64,000 bases of DNA from Paralithodes platypus (Eukaryota > Arthropoda > Malacostraca > Decapoda > Lithodidae): assembly GCA_032716605.1 (NCBI GenBank), contig CM064545.1:7462244-7526243 (forward strand). Reading direction: 5' to 3'. The notes beneath the pieces are model-generated. The model made no database searches, was not told the DNA's origin, and saw nothing but the letters and a program-made list of their open reading frames with translations. Of this stretch, positions 33,473 to 44,340 are shown piece by piece. Position numbers and translations under genes: made by a program. Each line of letters opens with the position of its first letter. Positions within the stretch are counted from its first letter, which is position 1.

Positions 33473-35283
33473 TGTTACGACCGGGGCTCGTATAAAACAA
33501 GGGCTCTTAATCATTGGACTAGGAAAGCACACAGCCACAACGGTAACACTAGATCCAACCCCTGAACTTATAATGCCGGCTCTATACCCTCTATACCCTC
33601 TATACTCTATACCCTCCAGAGTTAAATCTGCGATAACGGGGTATCCTATAACTCAGTATAAGTGCACTACTACTACAGGCTGATGATCTCTGAAACAGCC
33701 TGATCACAACAACATACAATTACGTTAATAAGGTATACTAGGAAAAGATAGAGATCTTAATTAAATCACTGCAATGATTTAATGCAAACTAGAAGAAAGT
33801 ATATTTAAAGTTACTCTAAACAATAATGAACTGTCACTCCTATACTAAAGAAAGTGAACGAAAGTCCCAAAGCATCGAGCAGGAATCTTCTGAAGAAAGT
33901 CTGATGCTGGGGTAAGATGATCGTATCGGATTTTGAACTGTAGTATAAAGCAGGAACAGGATATGACAATTGTAAGGACATATAGGGTTAACTGGCACGG
34001 GAATAATAACTGCGCAATAGTAGGAACTCGAACAGCAAAAGAAGTACTTCCTCATCAACGAAACAGCCTACTAGGGTTATGCAACTCAACAACAACCTAG
34101 ACTAATAAATGCCATGAATAATAATGCATACATAACAGAAAGAGTTTATAATCTAAATCTGGTGTCTGCTAGGCGAATAAAGTCTAGCTGGGATGTAGTA
34201 GGCTAGGAAACAATGGCTGAGCAAGCGGCTCGTAGCCTAGCGAAGTCATTAAGGCTGTGCGGCCAAATTACGTTAATTGACGGGATGCTCTCTTGAGAGA
34301 TCCAGATCGCTAGTATCTGGTTCTCTCCTGGCGACCCTCTCAAAGTCAAAGCAAACGAGTTAGCACGTGTTGGGTGGCAGAGGCAAAAGCCCTCACTTGC
34401 AACACAGCGCTAAACTCACAAGGTACACAGTCAGAAAGACCACCTAGGCTTCCCACGTCTCCGTTGCGATTGTACAGGTTCAACAAAACCTAGTACACAT
34501 CGGAAATCACAACACCAGTAGCCTTATCCCAGTCTAGCATTAAATCCCCCAGCAGACCACCAAGATACAGGAAGGGAGACACCGTGAGTGTGTCAAACAT
34601 CTACAGACAAAAAATGGTAACCCTTCCAAAATGCCTAACTAAACATGGGTTATCTGAGAGCTTCAGCATATAATACGATGGCCGATATATGAAATCGTGC
34701 AGAACCAAAGGGAAGTTATGATATTAAATAGAGTAGAAGAATGAGAGGTAAGAAGTTGGGAGAGAGAGAAAGTGCTCTATAGGTAGAAGTCGGGAGACAG
34801 GGGGGCAAGGGACATGTGAAGGGTATGCTAGTCAGGAAAGCTCTGAGGAAGGAACTCCTCGGGACCCCTCCAGGATCACACACAAAGGCATGGTGGTCAG
34901 CCAATCACAGGCCGGTACGTCACCAGGCAGCAGGGCTGCAGAAGGCGCCAGCCAATCAAGAGGCGCGAGACGGCAAGCGCGCGAGCCTACAAAGCGAGGG
35001 GAGAGGCAGCACATGTATACGCACGCACACACTACCACCCCACTGCCTATATTATTCTCTCTCCTTAACTATATACAATGCATCCTATGTTCAACTCATG
35101 ATATAAAATGCTTCCCGTTGTCACAGACGAAAACTAAGACCTCCACGGGACTGTCTGTAACAACACGAACACTATAAAAGAAAGAACAACATTGTAGATA
35201 GACTGTAGCCAAATACCTTGCCCCGGCGAGTGCTAGCGAGCGGCTGAGCCCACGTGGCGTTCTGCTGAGCTGCAGGCGTCACA
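33473..35283 (-). repeat. 3' LTR of copy D
   Basis: About 1811 bp, close to 39652-41467. It has an expanded short repeat (CTCTATACC type, 33580-33615) absent from the other LTR, and a short deletion near 34953. Confidence 0.9.
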
Positions 35284-35600
35284 CCCCACCCAAGATATTA
35301 GACACTCAACCATGAGCTCTATATCTGACAAGCAGAACCCCGATAAGACTCGCCACCCCTAACCACTTCGCAACAAAGAAGGCAAAGCTCAGTTCTCATC
35401 AAAACAAATTACAACCCCTCCCAACACAATAGCTTAATTAATTCATACTGCTATGATCCTAGAGCGAGCTTCTACTAGCCCAGCCTTCTGAGAGAAGCAC
35501 AGGTTCGACTCAGAACTTTAGCTATAACATACTTAAACAAAATTTAACTATAAAAGAAAGAGTTTTTATAGATTTTTTTTTTTTTTTAATATGTTTATGG
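35284..35600 (-). other. Untranslated 3' internal region of copy D
   Basis: Equivalent to 2982-3360 and 24411-24784. It includes an A-run (on the minus strand) at 35573-35588. No gene. Confidence 0.7.
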
Positions 35601-36524
35601 CGGCTGCACTTACAGGGGCAGCCTGATTTTTCTCCACTCTCAACACACACTGACTGAACGGCGAGGGTTCTCCTGCAACCAAACCCTCCCGTGACAAACA
35701 ATCAGCCAAAACATTATCAGTGCCCTTAGCATGCCACACATCCAACTTGTGTTCCGGCAGCACAACAACACCTGACACTGATAAACTGCCCAGTTCATCA
35801 CAAGACTGGCACTTCTCTTCGCTCTCTCCGGCAACGGGGCCTGCCGATAACCTTTCACTAGTTCTACCTTTGTGATAGGCGATGCAGCCCCGAGGCGGTC
35901 TATGGTGTCGTCAACTCTCGATAAGGTATAGGCGTCTGTCAGGAATAATGCACACACACTCTCGCAATCAACACACTCACTGATCTTGCCACTTAACACA
36001 GGTTGCCAAGTTACAGGTAACGACCACTCACGACATACTTTATCCCTCAGACCCTTTTTCCACATGTCGTCTAGCTCTGTTTTCACAACAGGCTTTTTAG
36101 CAGGATTTATACGGTAGGGAATTAAACTGAACCTCGCACTGTCTTCAGCCTCCATGTCGGATTTTACCCCGTACATCAGGCCTGGAGAAGCAACAAACAT
36201 GCGGATGCACTGCCCCAGCCTAGTAAACAACTTATCTCGCAGAACATGCCTAGTGCCCTCCCACAACCCAGCCGAGACCGCAGCTTCTAACCTGTAGTCT
36301 CCCTCCTTCTCCACCTTCGTCCCTAGAACAGCCAGGTCATGAGAGGGACAATCAGTACCACCTGGGCAGTCACTCCCATAGTTCATTATTGCTAAGGCTT
36401 CCCCGCCGATACCGTACATGCGCACCCCCGCATTCCTTACGACTACATCTGCCTGCACTGCATCACCGACATGGCCAGATACAGTCGGTCTATGGTAGGG
36501 CTGTTGCATTCGACTAAGCAGCAT
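35601..36524 (-). pseudogene. pol: Truncated RT joined to RNase H tail, copy D
   Basis: A continuous 294-codon frame (36524-35640) covers the end of the linker, the RT start (SLIPYRINPAKKPVV), the fingers motif (TDAYTLSRVDDTIDRLG) and VELVKGYRQAPLPERAK, then the family junction near 35820. Past it, the frame at 35778-35566 reads GVVVLPEHKLDVWHAKGTDN and LADCLSREGL, an RNase H end. No catalytic RT box and no integrase. This copy shows both sides of the junction most clearly. Confidence 0.85.
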
Positions 36525-37653
36525 TGGGAGACTATGCGATGACCGGGCAATTCTATGCCACAGCCAACCTCACCAATCTGCTCAAAGTCCTCCTTTTGAC
36601 CACCACCCTTGGCAGCCATGGGTCGACCTTGACCTGACAACCATGTCCAAGCCTCGTCGCCCACCTTGAACCACCGAAACAACGAGGCTAACGGTCTCTC
36701 AACATTCACGTGACCTGCCCGCGGAACATCTTGCACCGCCCGAGTTGTGAGGCTCAGGGGCTCGGCACGACCAGTGGGGTATGAACCGAGCTGGTGCTGG
36801 AGCGCTGCACACTGCTGCTCAGGCAGGTGCTCTAGCGCTTCCACAGCCACCAGACTCGTGTCCCCCGCCCACTGCTCCGCCGAGACATGACAATCCCTAC
36901 TCTCCTCCACCTGTGCCCTACTGCCCCCTCTCCTTCTCCACCTTGGCCGCTGCAGACCAACGCTGGGACAGTAGGCTGCTCACGTGGTTGCCTCACAAAC
37001 TCCTCCAACAGGTTCACATGACATGTTTCCCCGTCCTCGTGTTTGATCTCGACAGCACCATTACCACACTTCTGAACTTCCGGATCATCCAACTGCAGTT
37101 TACAAATATCTGAGGGAACCAACCTGTCTAGATGCTTCCGAAGCAACCCAAGTCCTCCCCCAATATCAAACTGAGCAACCCTTTGTTCTCTGTGTGTGTA
37201 ACGTTGCTGCCTTGGAGTCTCTTCCTGCCCTACCTCCTCACTAGCTCTGACAGGTCCTGGGGCCTCTCCAGACTCCAACAATGGTGCCAATACTGAGTCG
37301 CCAAGAAGCGCTGCTGGTACTAAACTCTCTAAACTTTTACCAACATTAGCCGTCTTCTTCCGACCGTTCCTCCGTTGATCAGAAGACTGAGGAATAGGCT
37401 GTGACACTTTGGATGCAAGAGGTCCAGTAACAACGCACGCCATAGGTTGTACTTGACACTTCTCTACCCACTCCTGTTCCTCCCTACTCACGTCGGCCGG
37501 CTTCTCGGCAACGACTAAGGGTGAAACCTCAGAAGTAGGCACCGCAAAGTCGTTGCCGAGAAGGAGGACGACGCCCCCAACAGGCAAGTTCTCCACAACA
37601 CTCACATCCAAGTCTCGTGTCACACCATCCACCTCCAGTTCCATCCTGACCAA
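36443..37653 (-). pseudogene. pol: Pol linker region of copy D
   Basis: Two frames (37653-36832 and 36910-36443) covering the same ground as 22548-23951 in copy C, with a shift near 36870-36900. It begins just after the protease (NLPVGGVVLLLGNDFAV) and is acidic and Glu/Gly/Pro-rich. No domain recognised. Confidence 0.7.
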
Positions 37654-38590
37654 CGGGTATGACTAGACAGCATTGATACCCTGCACCACAACCACCCGTG
37701 CCGCATTTATTGGTCTACCAGTAAAGTTCTTCATTAAAGTCTGAGAGGCACCCGTGTCTCGCAACAGCTCAACTCTATGCTTCTTACCAGCCCACTTCAC
37801 GCAGCCATGCCCTCGATGGTCACAAAAGACATCGCGGACAGGGTTCGAGCCTTCTCCACTGGCTGTGTCCCAGCCTCTGACGTTATACCCCGGGCAAACT
37901 CAGACGACTTCGGGGACACCCTAATGTTGCGAGCCAAAGACACAACTGCATTAGGTAGCTTTCTTGGACAGGCTCTTGCAAAATGCCCCTTCTCATGAAA
38001 ATGAAAACACTCTAACTCCCCCTTGGGCTTCCCTTGAGGTGGGGAAGGGCCCTGACCCTTCTTAAACGGGACGGTATTAGATTTATGGTCAGACTTAGTA
38101 TCGTTGCTCTTGTTGTAATGGTTATATGGTGTATCACTGACTCGGGGGGGTGGAGTGTTGCGCCCCTTGTTACCTGCATCGTTCCGTTGTGCAGACCCGC
38201 ACCCACGAATCAGTGACATCCGAAGGTCAGCCATCTCAGCTGCCTCCTGAAGAGTTCTTGGGTTTTTCTCTTTAAGATTCAACGTCAGATCGCTGCCCGT
38301 ACATTTAAAAAATTGTTCTAGAAGCATCAGCTGTTTCAACTCCTCAAACGTCGATGCCTTCTCAGAACGCAGCCAGTTTCTAAATGCATCGGACAGATCC
38401 CGGGCATGCTCAAGAAAGGTGCACTCACGACCCTTCGTTACACCCCGGTACTTCAATCTGTACGTCTCTGGTTGTAACTCATATGCCCGCAGGACAGCCT
38501 CCTTCAATACCTCGTAATCGATGCACGACTCCAAGGGCAACGCATCATATGCCTTGAGTCCTTTGCCGAGGAAACCAGGGCTGCCCACTT
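37654..38590 (-). pseudogene. gag: Gag C-terminal half, zinc knuckle and protease of copy D
   Basis: The frame 38588-37797 contains the SCAN-like capsid end (LQPETYRLKYRG, FEELKQLMLLEQFFKC), a basic/Pro-rich stretch and a damaged zinc knuckle reading CFHFHEKGHFARAC, in which the second Cys of the CCHC pattern is Phe. The protease motif (DTG) lies downstream at about 37765-37735. A few bases are missing around 38570 compared with copy C. Confidence 0.75.
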
Positions 38591-39440
38591 AACCTCGGGC
38601 CAATGGTGCTCCCGGCACTTCTTCTCGAAACGCATACAAAATTCAGTGACACCCGACTCATCAAATACAGGGACCAACTTGAGCAGGTGCGATAACGACT
38701 GATCAAGACCTCGATTCCCAGAACCGAAACGCTGCCCTGTCGACTCCACCCTAGACTTCTCAAGATCTATGTCTGCACAGTACCTAGCCTTTCTCTTCTC
38801 AGACTCATTCTCTCGCTGCCGTCAGCAGAAGCGGGAATCTGAGCAGCAGAAGCGGGAATCTGAGCAGCAGCAGCGGGAGTTTGAGATGGCTAAGATTCAG
38901 GCTGAGGAGAGAAGGGCCAGATATGAGCTCGAGCTGCAGCTGCATCTTAGCCATCTCAAGCTGGAAGAGCATATCTGGAGTCAAACCTTGAGGAGGAGGA
39001 GATGCAACAATTGGAGACCCACCCTGTGACAAACCACGCTGCCAGTGACTATCGGCCTGAGGGAACGTACCCAGCTCCGGAGCCCGAGGGGGCGCCATGG
39101 TAGGAGTCGAGTGGAATGGGGGCTGGGCCGAAGGTGCCCCAGCTCCCGCTTCACCCGAAGCCCCACGCACCCCGCCGAGCACACAGGCCACCAGGTCACC
39201 TCTCGACATCCTCCTAATGCCCACATGCCCCTTGACCGTGGCCAAACACTGGAGACCATACCGATCAATCCCCGACACCCGGTCAGCAGTAATAGGTGTC
39301 TCCAGAAACTTCCTTGCATCCTCCTCACTAGCTATAACTCTAATGTCATCTAACAAAGCCCGCTGCTGCACCTCAGTTTCTGTTTCCCGTACTGTGTCCT
39401 CACTGTACACTGATCCGTCGTTCGACATAGTGTCCACCAA
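38591..39440 (-). pseudogene. gag: Gag N-terminal half of copy D with an inverted coiled-coil segment
   Basis: Starts MVDTMSNDGSVYSED at 39440 and follows copies B and C through LTPDMLFQLEMAKMQ. At about 38936 the sequence then reads the reverse complement of the coiled-coil coding segment: on the plus strand, 38817-38936 encodes repeated ESEQQ units followed by FEMAKIQAEERRARYELE, the very residues expected on the minus strand. The normal orientation resumes near 38815. The inverted part stays open by chance, giving a Leu-rich stretch. The capsid start (38749-38591) is in another frame. Confidence 0.8.
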
Positions 39441-39651
39441 AAATTCTCAACGTTTATATAAAAAAAATAGAAGTACCTAAACTCTTATGTAGCACTTTTC
39501 GCTCAAAAAATGCTTGAAGACTCTTAAGTGTTATACTACTTGCCAAAAAAAAATCCACGTGTCCACTATATTCCTTCAAACAAAAACAAATGACCACAAC
39601 ACTCCTGCAATATTTCTCTAAGTTCACAAAATCCTAAGCAAGGTCGCCATT
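39441..39651 (-). promoter_or_regulatory. 5' leader and primer-binding site of copy D
   Basis: The element strand reads TGGCGACCTTGCTTAGGA starting two bases after the LTR (39649 downward), the same tRNA-Arg-like site as in copies B and C. Confidence 0.7.
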
Positions 39652-41467
39652 TGTTACGACCGGGGCTCGTATAAAACAAGGGCTCTTAATCATTGGACTT
39701 GGAAAGCTCACAGCCACAACAGTAACACTAGATCCAACCCCTGAACTTATAATGCCGGCGCACAAAAACACCTATACCCTCCAGAGTTAAATCTGCGATA
39801 ACGGGGTATCCTATAACTCAGTATAAGTGCACTACTACTACAGGCTGATGATCTCTGATACAGCCTGATCACAACAACATACAATTACGTTAATAAGGTA
39901 TACTAGGAAAAGATAGAGATCTTAATTAAATCACTGCAATGATTTAATGCAAACTAGAAGAAAGTATATTTAAATTTACTCTAAAGAATAATGAACTGTC
40001 ACTCCTATACTAAAGAAAGTGAACGAAAGTCCCAAAGCATCGAGCAGGAATCTTCTGAAGAAAGTCTGATGCTGGGGTAAGATGATCGTATCGGATTTTG
40101 AACTGTAATATAAAGCAGGAACAGGATATGACAATTGTAAGGACATATAGGGTTAACTGGCACGGGAATCATAACTGCGCAATAGTAGGAACTCAAACAG
40201 CAAAAGAAGTACTTCCTCATCAACGAAACAGCCTACTAGGGTTGTGCAACTCAACAACAACCTAGACTAATAAATGCCGTGAATAATAATGCATACATAA
40301 CAGAGAGTTTATAATCTAAATCTGGTGTCTGCTAGGCGAATAAAGTCTAGCTGGGATGAAGTAGGCTAGGAAACAATGGCTGAGCAAGCGGCTCGTAGCC
40401 TAGCGAAGTCCTTAAGGCTGTGCGGCCAAATTACGTTAATTGACGGGGTGCTCTCTTGAGAGATCCAGATCGCTAGTATCTGGTTCTCTCCTGGCGACCC
40501 TCTCAAAGTCAAAGCAAACGAGTTAGCACAGTGTTGGGTGGCAGAAGCAAAAGCCCTCACTCGCAACACAGCGCTAAACTCACAAGGTACACAGTCAGAA
40601 AGACCACCTAGGCTTCCCACGTCTCCGTTGCGATTGTACAGGTTCAACAAAACCTAGTACACATAGGAAATCACAACACCAGTAGCCTTATCCCAGTCTA
40701 GCATTAAATCCCCCAGCAGACCACCAAGATACAGGAAGGGAGACACAGTGTGTCAAACCTCTACAGACAAAAAATGGTAACCCTTCCAAAATGCCTAACT
40801 AAACATGGGTTATCTGAGAGCTTCAGCATATAATACGATGGCCGATATATGAAATCGTGCAGAACCAAAGGGAAGTTATGATATTAAATAGAGTAGAAGA
40901 ATGAGAGGTAAGAAGTTGAGAGAGAGAGAGAAAGTGCTCTATAGGTAGAAGTCGGGAGACAGTGGGGCAAGGGACATGTGAAGGGTATGCTAGTCAGGAA
41001 AGCTCTGAGGAAGGAACTCCTTGGGACCCCTCCAGGATCACACACAAAGGCATGGTGGTCAGCCAATCACAGGCCGCTACGTCACCAGGCAGCAGGGCTG
41101 CAGAAGGCGCCAGGAACCACCAGCCAATCAAGAGGCGCGAGACGGCACGCGCGCGAGCCTACAAAGCGAGGGGGGAGGCAGCACATGTATACGCACGCAC
41201 ACACTACCACCCCACTGCCTATATTATTCTCTCTCCTTAACTATATACAATGCATCCTATGTTCAACTCATGATATAAAATGCTTCCCATTGTCACAGAC
41301 GAAAACTAAGACCTCCACGGGACTGTCTGTAACAACACGAACACTATAAAAGAAAGAACAACATTGTAGATAGACTGTAGCCAAATACCTTGCCCCGGCG
41401 AGTGCTAGCGAGTGGCCAAGCGAGCGGCTGAGCCCACGTGGCGTTCTGCTGAGCTGCAGGCGTCACA
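39652..41467 (-). repeat. 5' LTR of copy D
   Basis: About 1816 bp from TGTTACGACCGG to GGCGTCACA on the plus strand. D-type LTRs share several differences from B and C (for example GCCCACGTGGCGTTCTGC near the outer end), marking a subfamily. Confidence 0.9.
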
Positions 41468-41652
41468 CGAGCATTTAGCTGGTCGACCTAGTCTGCCAGA
41501 ACGTGGGTGACATTAAGGACGGAGACATAAAATGGTCTAAATAATAAAAATATGGGGAAAATTTAGGGACTGCAACGAAGCTCAAGCTCCGAGTTTCAAA
41601 CGCCAGAGAACGCAACATTGCAGGCCCTCCTACCAGTCCTCTACCACAGGAT
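41468..41652 (-). other. BEL leader, second tandem unit and spacer
   Basis: Continues the unit interrupted by copy D (CGAGCATTTAGCTGGTCGAC). Noncoding. Confidence 0.65.
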
Positions 41653-42234
41653 TTAAACGCCATGCCAGTGCCACTCACCCACGGCCATCACCTGGTAAAC
41701 CAACCAATCTGCCCGTGAATCGACGATGTACTCGTGATAGCGGGCTACCTGCGCGGCTTGAGCTCTACGGTTCCAGTGGACGCCGTCACGACGCAAATTG
41801 CGGCGATATGGTCTGGCTCCAAACTGGAACGTTCGATAGCCGCGCAGTAGTCTCTGCAGTCGCCGATTCACGGCTTGGTATATTGTGCGGTAATGACCGC
41901 GGGTTACACCTGGCTCATCCTCAAGAATGGGGGGCAGCTCTCGTGGCTCCAGCAAGACGACTGCTACCTTAGAGCCACAGCGCTGCTCAATTAGTTGGAT
42001 GATAGAGATGATTTCATCCGTAATTTCTGAAACTTGGAATGTTTCATGTACGTCGTTGCCTCCCAAATATAAGATGGTCAATTGGTGAGGCCAATCGAGT
42101 ACACGATTCAGTCGCCTGTCTGTCATGAAATTACGGGCTCTACCTCCTGGGGCTCGATAGCATCTAATTTCACAGTTAGGGACCTCAAAATGGCGGGGGA
42201 TCAAACTGTGTCCCACAAATGCGACCTTATACAT
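41653..42234 (-). CDS. SGNH-hydrolase-like protein encoded in the BEL element
   Basis: An intact 193-codon frame starting MYKVAFVGHSLIPRHF, about 75 bp after the primer-binding site and upstream of gag on the same strand. It has the SGNH/GDSL blocks in order: block I VGHSL with the nucleophile Ser (residue 10; the usual GDS Asp is His), block III LGGNDVHE (about residues 57-64) with the oxyanion Asn, and block V DGVHWNRRA (about residues 150-158) with the Asp and His of the triad. The length suits a compact SGNH domain. It could hydrolyse an ester or be a catalytically altered binding fold. SGNH domains are known in ORF1 of CR1-type LINEs; in BEL/Pao elements I do not know of a standard example. 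It could also be a separately captured gene. Confidence 0.75.
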   Translation of the reverse strand: MYKVAFVGHSLIPRHFEVPNCEIRCYRAPGGRARNFMTDRRLNRVLDWPHQLTILYLGGNDVHETFQVSEITDEIISIIQLIEQRCGSKVAVVLLEPRELPPILEDEPGVTRGHYRTIYQAVNRRLQRLLRGYRTFQFGARPYRRNLRRDGVHWNRRAQAAQVARYHEYIVDSRADWLVYQVMAVGEWHWHGV

Positions 42235-42304
42235 TTATAGAAATGGGGACCCTAACTGTTAATAACTAAATTGACCTAACCTAACCTCTAGTCTACACAC
42301 CGAT

Positions 42305-42330
42305 CGGAATCCTCACTCGGGGCACCAAAA
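42305..42330 (-). promoter_or_regulatory. Primer-binding site of the BEL element
   Basis: Immediately inside the 5' LTR the element strand reads TTTTGGTGCCCCGAGTGAGG. TGG four bases after the LTR end fits a tRNA 3' CCA complement; I could not assign the tRNA with confidence. Confidence 0.6.
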
Positions 42331-43063
42331 TGTGGGGGATAATATGGCCAAAGGTTATCCCTTACCACACCAATCGAAATATAAAATTAATAAACATAAA
42401 TAAAAATAAAGTCTGAGATCGCCTACCTTATGGTATGAACTATGGTAGCCTATCTCTCAGGATGCCCTAACTAAACATTGTATCAATGGCCATGTATATC
42501 AATGACTTAGCTATACTAGGGTCCTGGTGTAGTTTCGAGGATTCCGGCTTCGGTAGACCAGGGTTAAAGGGTCAGGACTCCGGGCCTGGCGCGGGGATTG
42601 TGGTGGAGGAGATCACGGGACACGTCTCTACCGTTCAAAAGTTTACTAGCGTCTGATCGGAACTTCAATTTCCGACTCTTAAATAAACTATATATTAATT
42701 CGTTACCAAGGGTTCATTCCCTCTTCACGAAATCATATAAATAATTATCAGCATTTAAATTATATAATTATAAAGGTAAACATCGTTTCACAACGATTTA
42801 GTGAACATAATATCAAGATATTAACGACCCTAAAGCAAACGGTGGATCGCGTATGCGGTCGCGGGAATATTTAAACTGATCCTCTTTACAGTTCTTCTAA
42901 ACTTATTTCTACAAGGTTTTATAACTAAATTAACTTGATCAAGGTAATCTTATACAGTACTAAATTACCTAACATTAATTAATCTCTACAATATATACAA
43001 TCACCAGGTTCTGGTAGGAAATTGTTCACTCTAGTGAGGTTACCCTATCGGAAGGTTGTTGCC
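42331..43063 (-). repeat. 5' LTR of the BEL element
   Basis: Matches 26457-27190 but stops at GTTGCC, lacking the last four bases AACA of the plus-strand reading, where it meets copy C LTR sequence. Confidence 0.9.
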
Positions 43064-43130
43064 GTTGTGTGCCTTTCTAGTCCAATGATTAAGAGCCCTT
43101 GTTTTATACGAGTCCCGGTCGGTCGTAACA
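43064..43130 (+). repeat. 3' LTR of copy C, terminal remnant
   Basis: GTTGTGTGCCTTTCTAG to CGTAACA, equal to the end of the 5' LTR at about 20305-20365 with a 4-bp duplication (CGGTCGGTCG). It is followed by ACTT (43131-43134), the target duplication. Confidence 0.88.
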
Positions 43131-43134
43131 ACTT

Positions 43135-43799
43135 TCACTTGTTACTCTCATTTGTGTATCATTAGTTAATTTCCTTACCATGTATTATCCCTAGAATAAT
43201 GTTAGTGTACGATGGCGACCAGGCAAGAACATTTATCTTCCTAGCTAAATGTTCTAATTCGAACATACGGCCAATAATACCCAATGTAAGTTAGCAAATC
43301 GTAAGCGTGCCTACTCAAGTACAAATTATTCAGGATAATTATTGTACTTGAGTAGATAAGCTTAGGTTTGGCTAACTTATATAATATACACCGAACCGTT
43401 ACTTCTGAGAACATTGAAGATATTATCTGTGAGCTTGTGAGTATGTATGTGTGTTTGCGTTTGGGTTCTGTACGTTTGTTCGCGTCAGCATATCTATCTA
43501 AGGGAGTATATGCGTATGGCGTCATCCTGATAACAGTGGTTTTACACGTACGAACTCGGTAAAATAATGAGTACTGCAAATGAAAATGAATGAAGCAAAT
43601 GGGAAAGGATGCAAATAACAGCGAGGACAATTACTTCCTGAGCCAGGTTCAATTAGGCAGCATGATTAACTTGGACACATTTTTTAGGGAGAGAGCTGAA
43701 TTGAGGAGAGAGAGAGAGAGAGAGAGAGAGTGAGAGAGTGAGGCAGGCCCTATGCTGTTATTAATGGCAAAGTGGTAACACATGAAACAATTAGATTTT
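43135..43799. other. Intergenic; hairpin at 43286-43380 and (GA)n at about 43709-43742
   Basis: No gene recognised. The hairpin has arms of about 45 bases: CTACTCAAGTACAA (43311-43324) pairs perfectly with TTGTACTTGAGTAG (43343-43356 region), and outer parts TAAGTTAGC / GCTAACTTA also pair. It could be a small fold-back element. Confidence 0.6.
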
Positions 43800-44340
43800 T
43801 CTATTTATCTATCTATTGCCGGACGCCGTATTCCCCGAAGAGGTGGCCACGAACGAAATGCCCCCATGCACCTCTGTCCCCAGTTTATCGACTCCCCTCC
43901 TCCCATCCAGCACCGCTTTCATGCATATACTTATTACCTCCATCCTTCCACTTCTCACACGATTTAGATCTCCCTCTCTGTCCTTCCACCTCCCTCTCGT
44001 ACACTCTCGTCATTCTCTACCTTCCCATACGTTCCACATGCCCAAACCATCTTAAGGTGTTCCTTTTCACACTTTTCAGCACATCTACATCCACACCACA
44101 CCTCTCGTACTTCCTTATTCAGCTGTCTATCCCTCCATGTAACTCCGCATGCACTTCTCAAGTAATTCATTTCCACCTCTCTCACTCTTGGCTTGAATCT
44201 CTCCAACGCCCATCCTTCGTAAGTCAATGTCGGGATTACCACACTGTTATGCAAGGACTTCTTTACTTCCATGCTGACCACCCTATTTCTTGTTACTACT
44301 TTCAGCGTTTTTACCTTATCCAAAACATTCTCACATATTA
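43800..44340 (-). pseudogene. LINE 3' end (RT C-terminal region), fragment
   Basis: The minus-strand frame 44323-43964 reads VVTRNRVVSMEVKKSLHNSV, VIPTLTYEGWALE, EMNYLRSACGVTWRDR and LNKEVREVW, the familiar region after the polymerase domain of an RT-encoding LINE (pattern VVIPTLTYGSE...W, then MxxLR...GVTWRDR). The rest to about 43800 is a 3' untranslated end with a TATCTATCTAT run. It is 5'-truncated. Clade not certain. Confidence 0.65.

Larger units (their letters stand above)
33473..41467 (-). mobile_element. Gmr1-like gypsy element copy D, complete with two LTRs
   Basis: An 8.0-kb minus-strand element with LTRs at 33473-35283 and 39652-41467, inserted in the BEL leader. The flanking four bases are GGAG (33469-33472) and CGAG (41468-41471); a related BEL segment at 33215 has CGAG, so this is a 4-bp target duplication with one later change. 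It keeps gag, zinc knuckle, protease, linker and the truncated RT, making it the fullest internal region of the family in this window. Confidence 0.9.
26457..43063 (-). mobile_element. BEL/Pao retrotransposon with nested passengers
   Basis: LTRs of about 734 bp lie at 26457-27190 (3') and 42331-43063 (5'), nearly identical. On the minus strand the order is 5' LTR, primer site, SGNH-like frame, leader, gag, zinc knuckle, protease, RT/RNase H, integrase, 3' LTR, the BEL/Pao order plus the SGNH frame. Gypsy copy D (33473-41467) sits in its leader and a TTAA MITE (30924-31404) in its protease. Without these it would be about 8.1 kb. Stops and frameshifts are present in gag, RT and integrase. The outer tip of the 5' LTR (four bases) and roughly 60 bp of host LTR have been lost at 43063/43064. 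Confidence 0.9.
13939..43130 (+). mobile_element. Gmr1-like gypsy element copy C, expanded by nested insertions
   Basis: The outermost element of a nest. Its 5' LTR is 13939-14943 plus 19591-20365, its internal region 20366-24784, and its 3' LTR 24785-26456 plus 43064-43130. The flanks carry the same 4 bp, ACTT, at 13935-13938 and 43131-43134, showing that the two LTR pieces 29 kb apart belong to one insertion. About 21 kb of its span is foreign: the viral-like/LINE block in the 5' LTR and the BEL element with its own passengers in the 3' LTR. Confidence 0.88.

Noticed and set aside
43241..43630. 129-codon minus-strand frame
   Set aside because: It covers the hairpin and AT-rich sequence, has no domain-like pattern and its composition is that of intergenic DNA.
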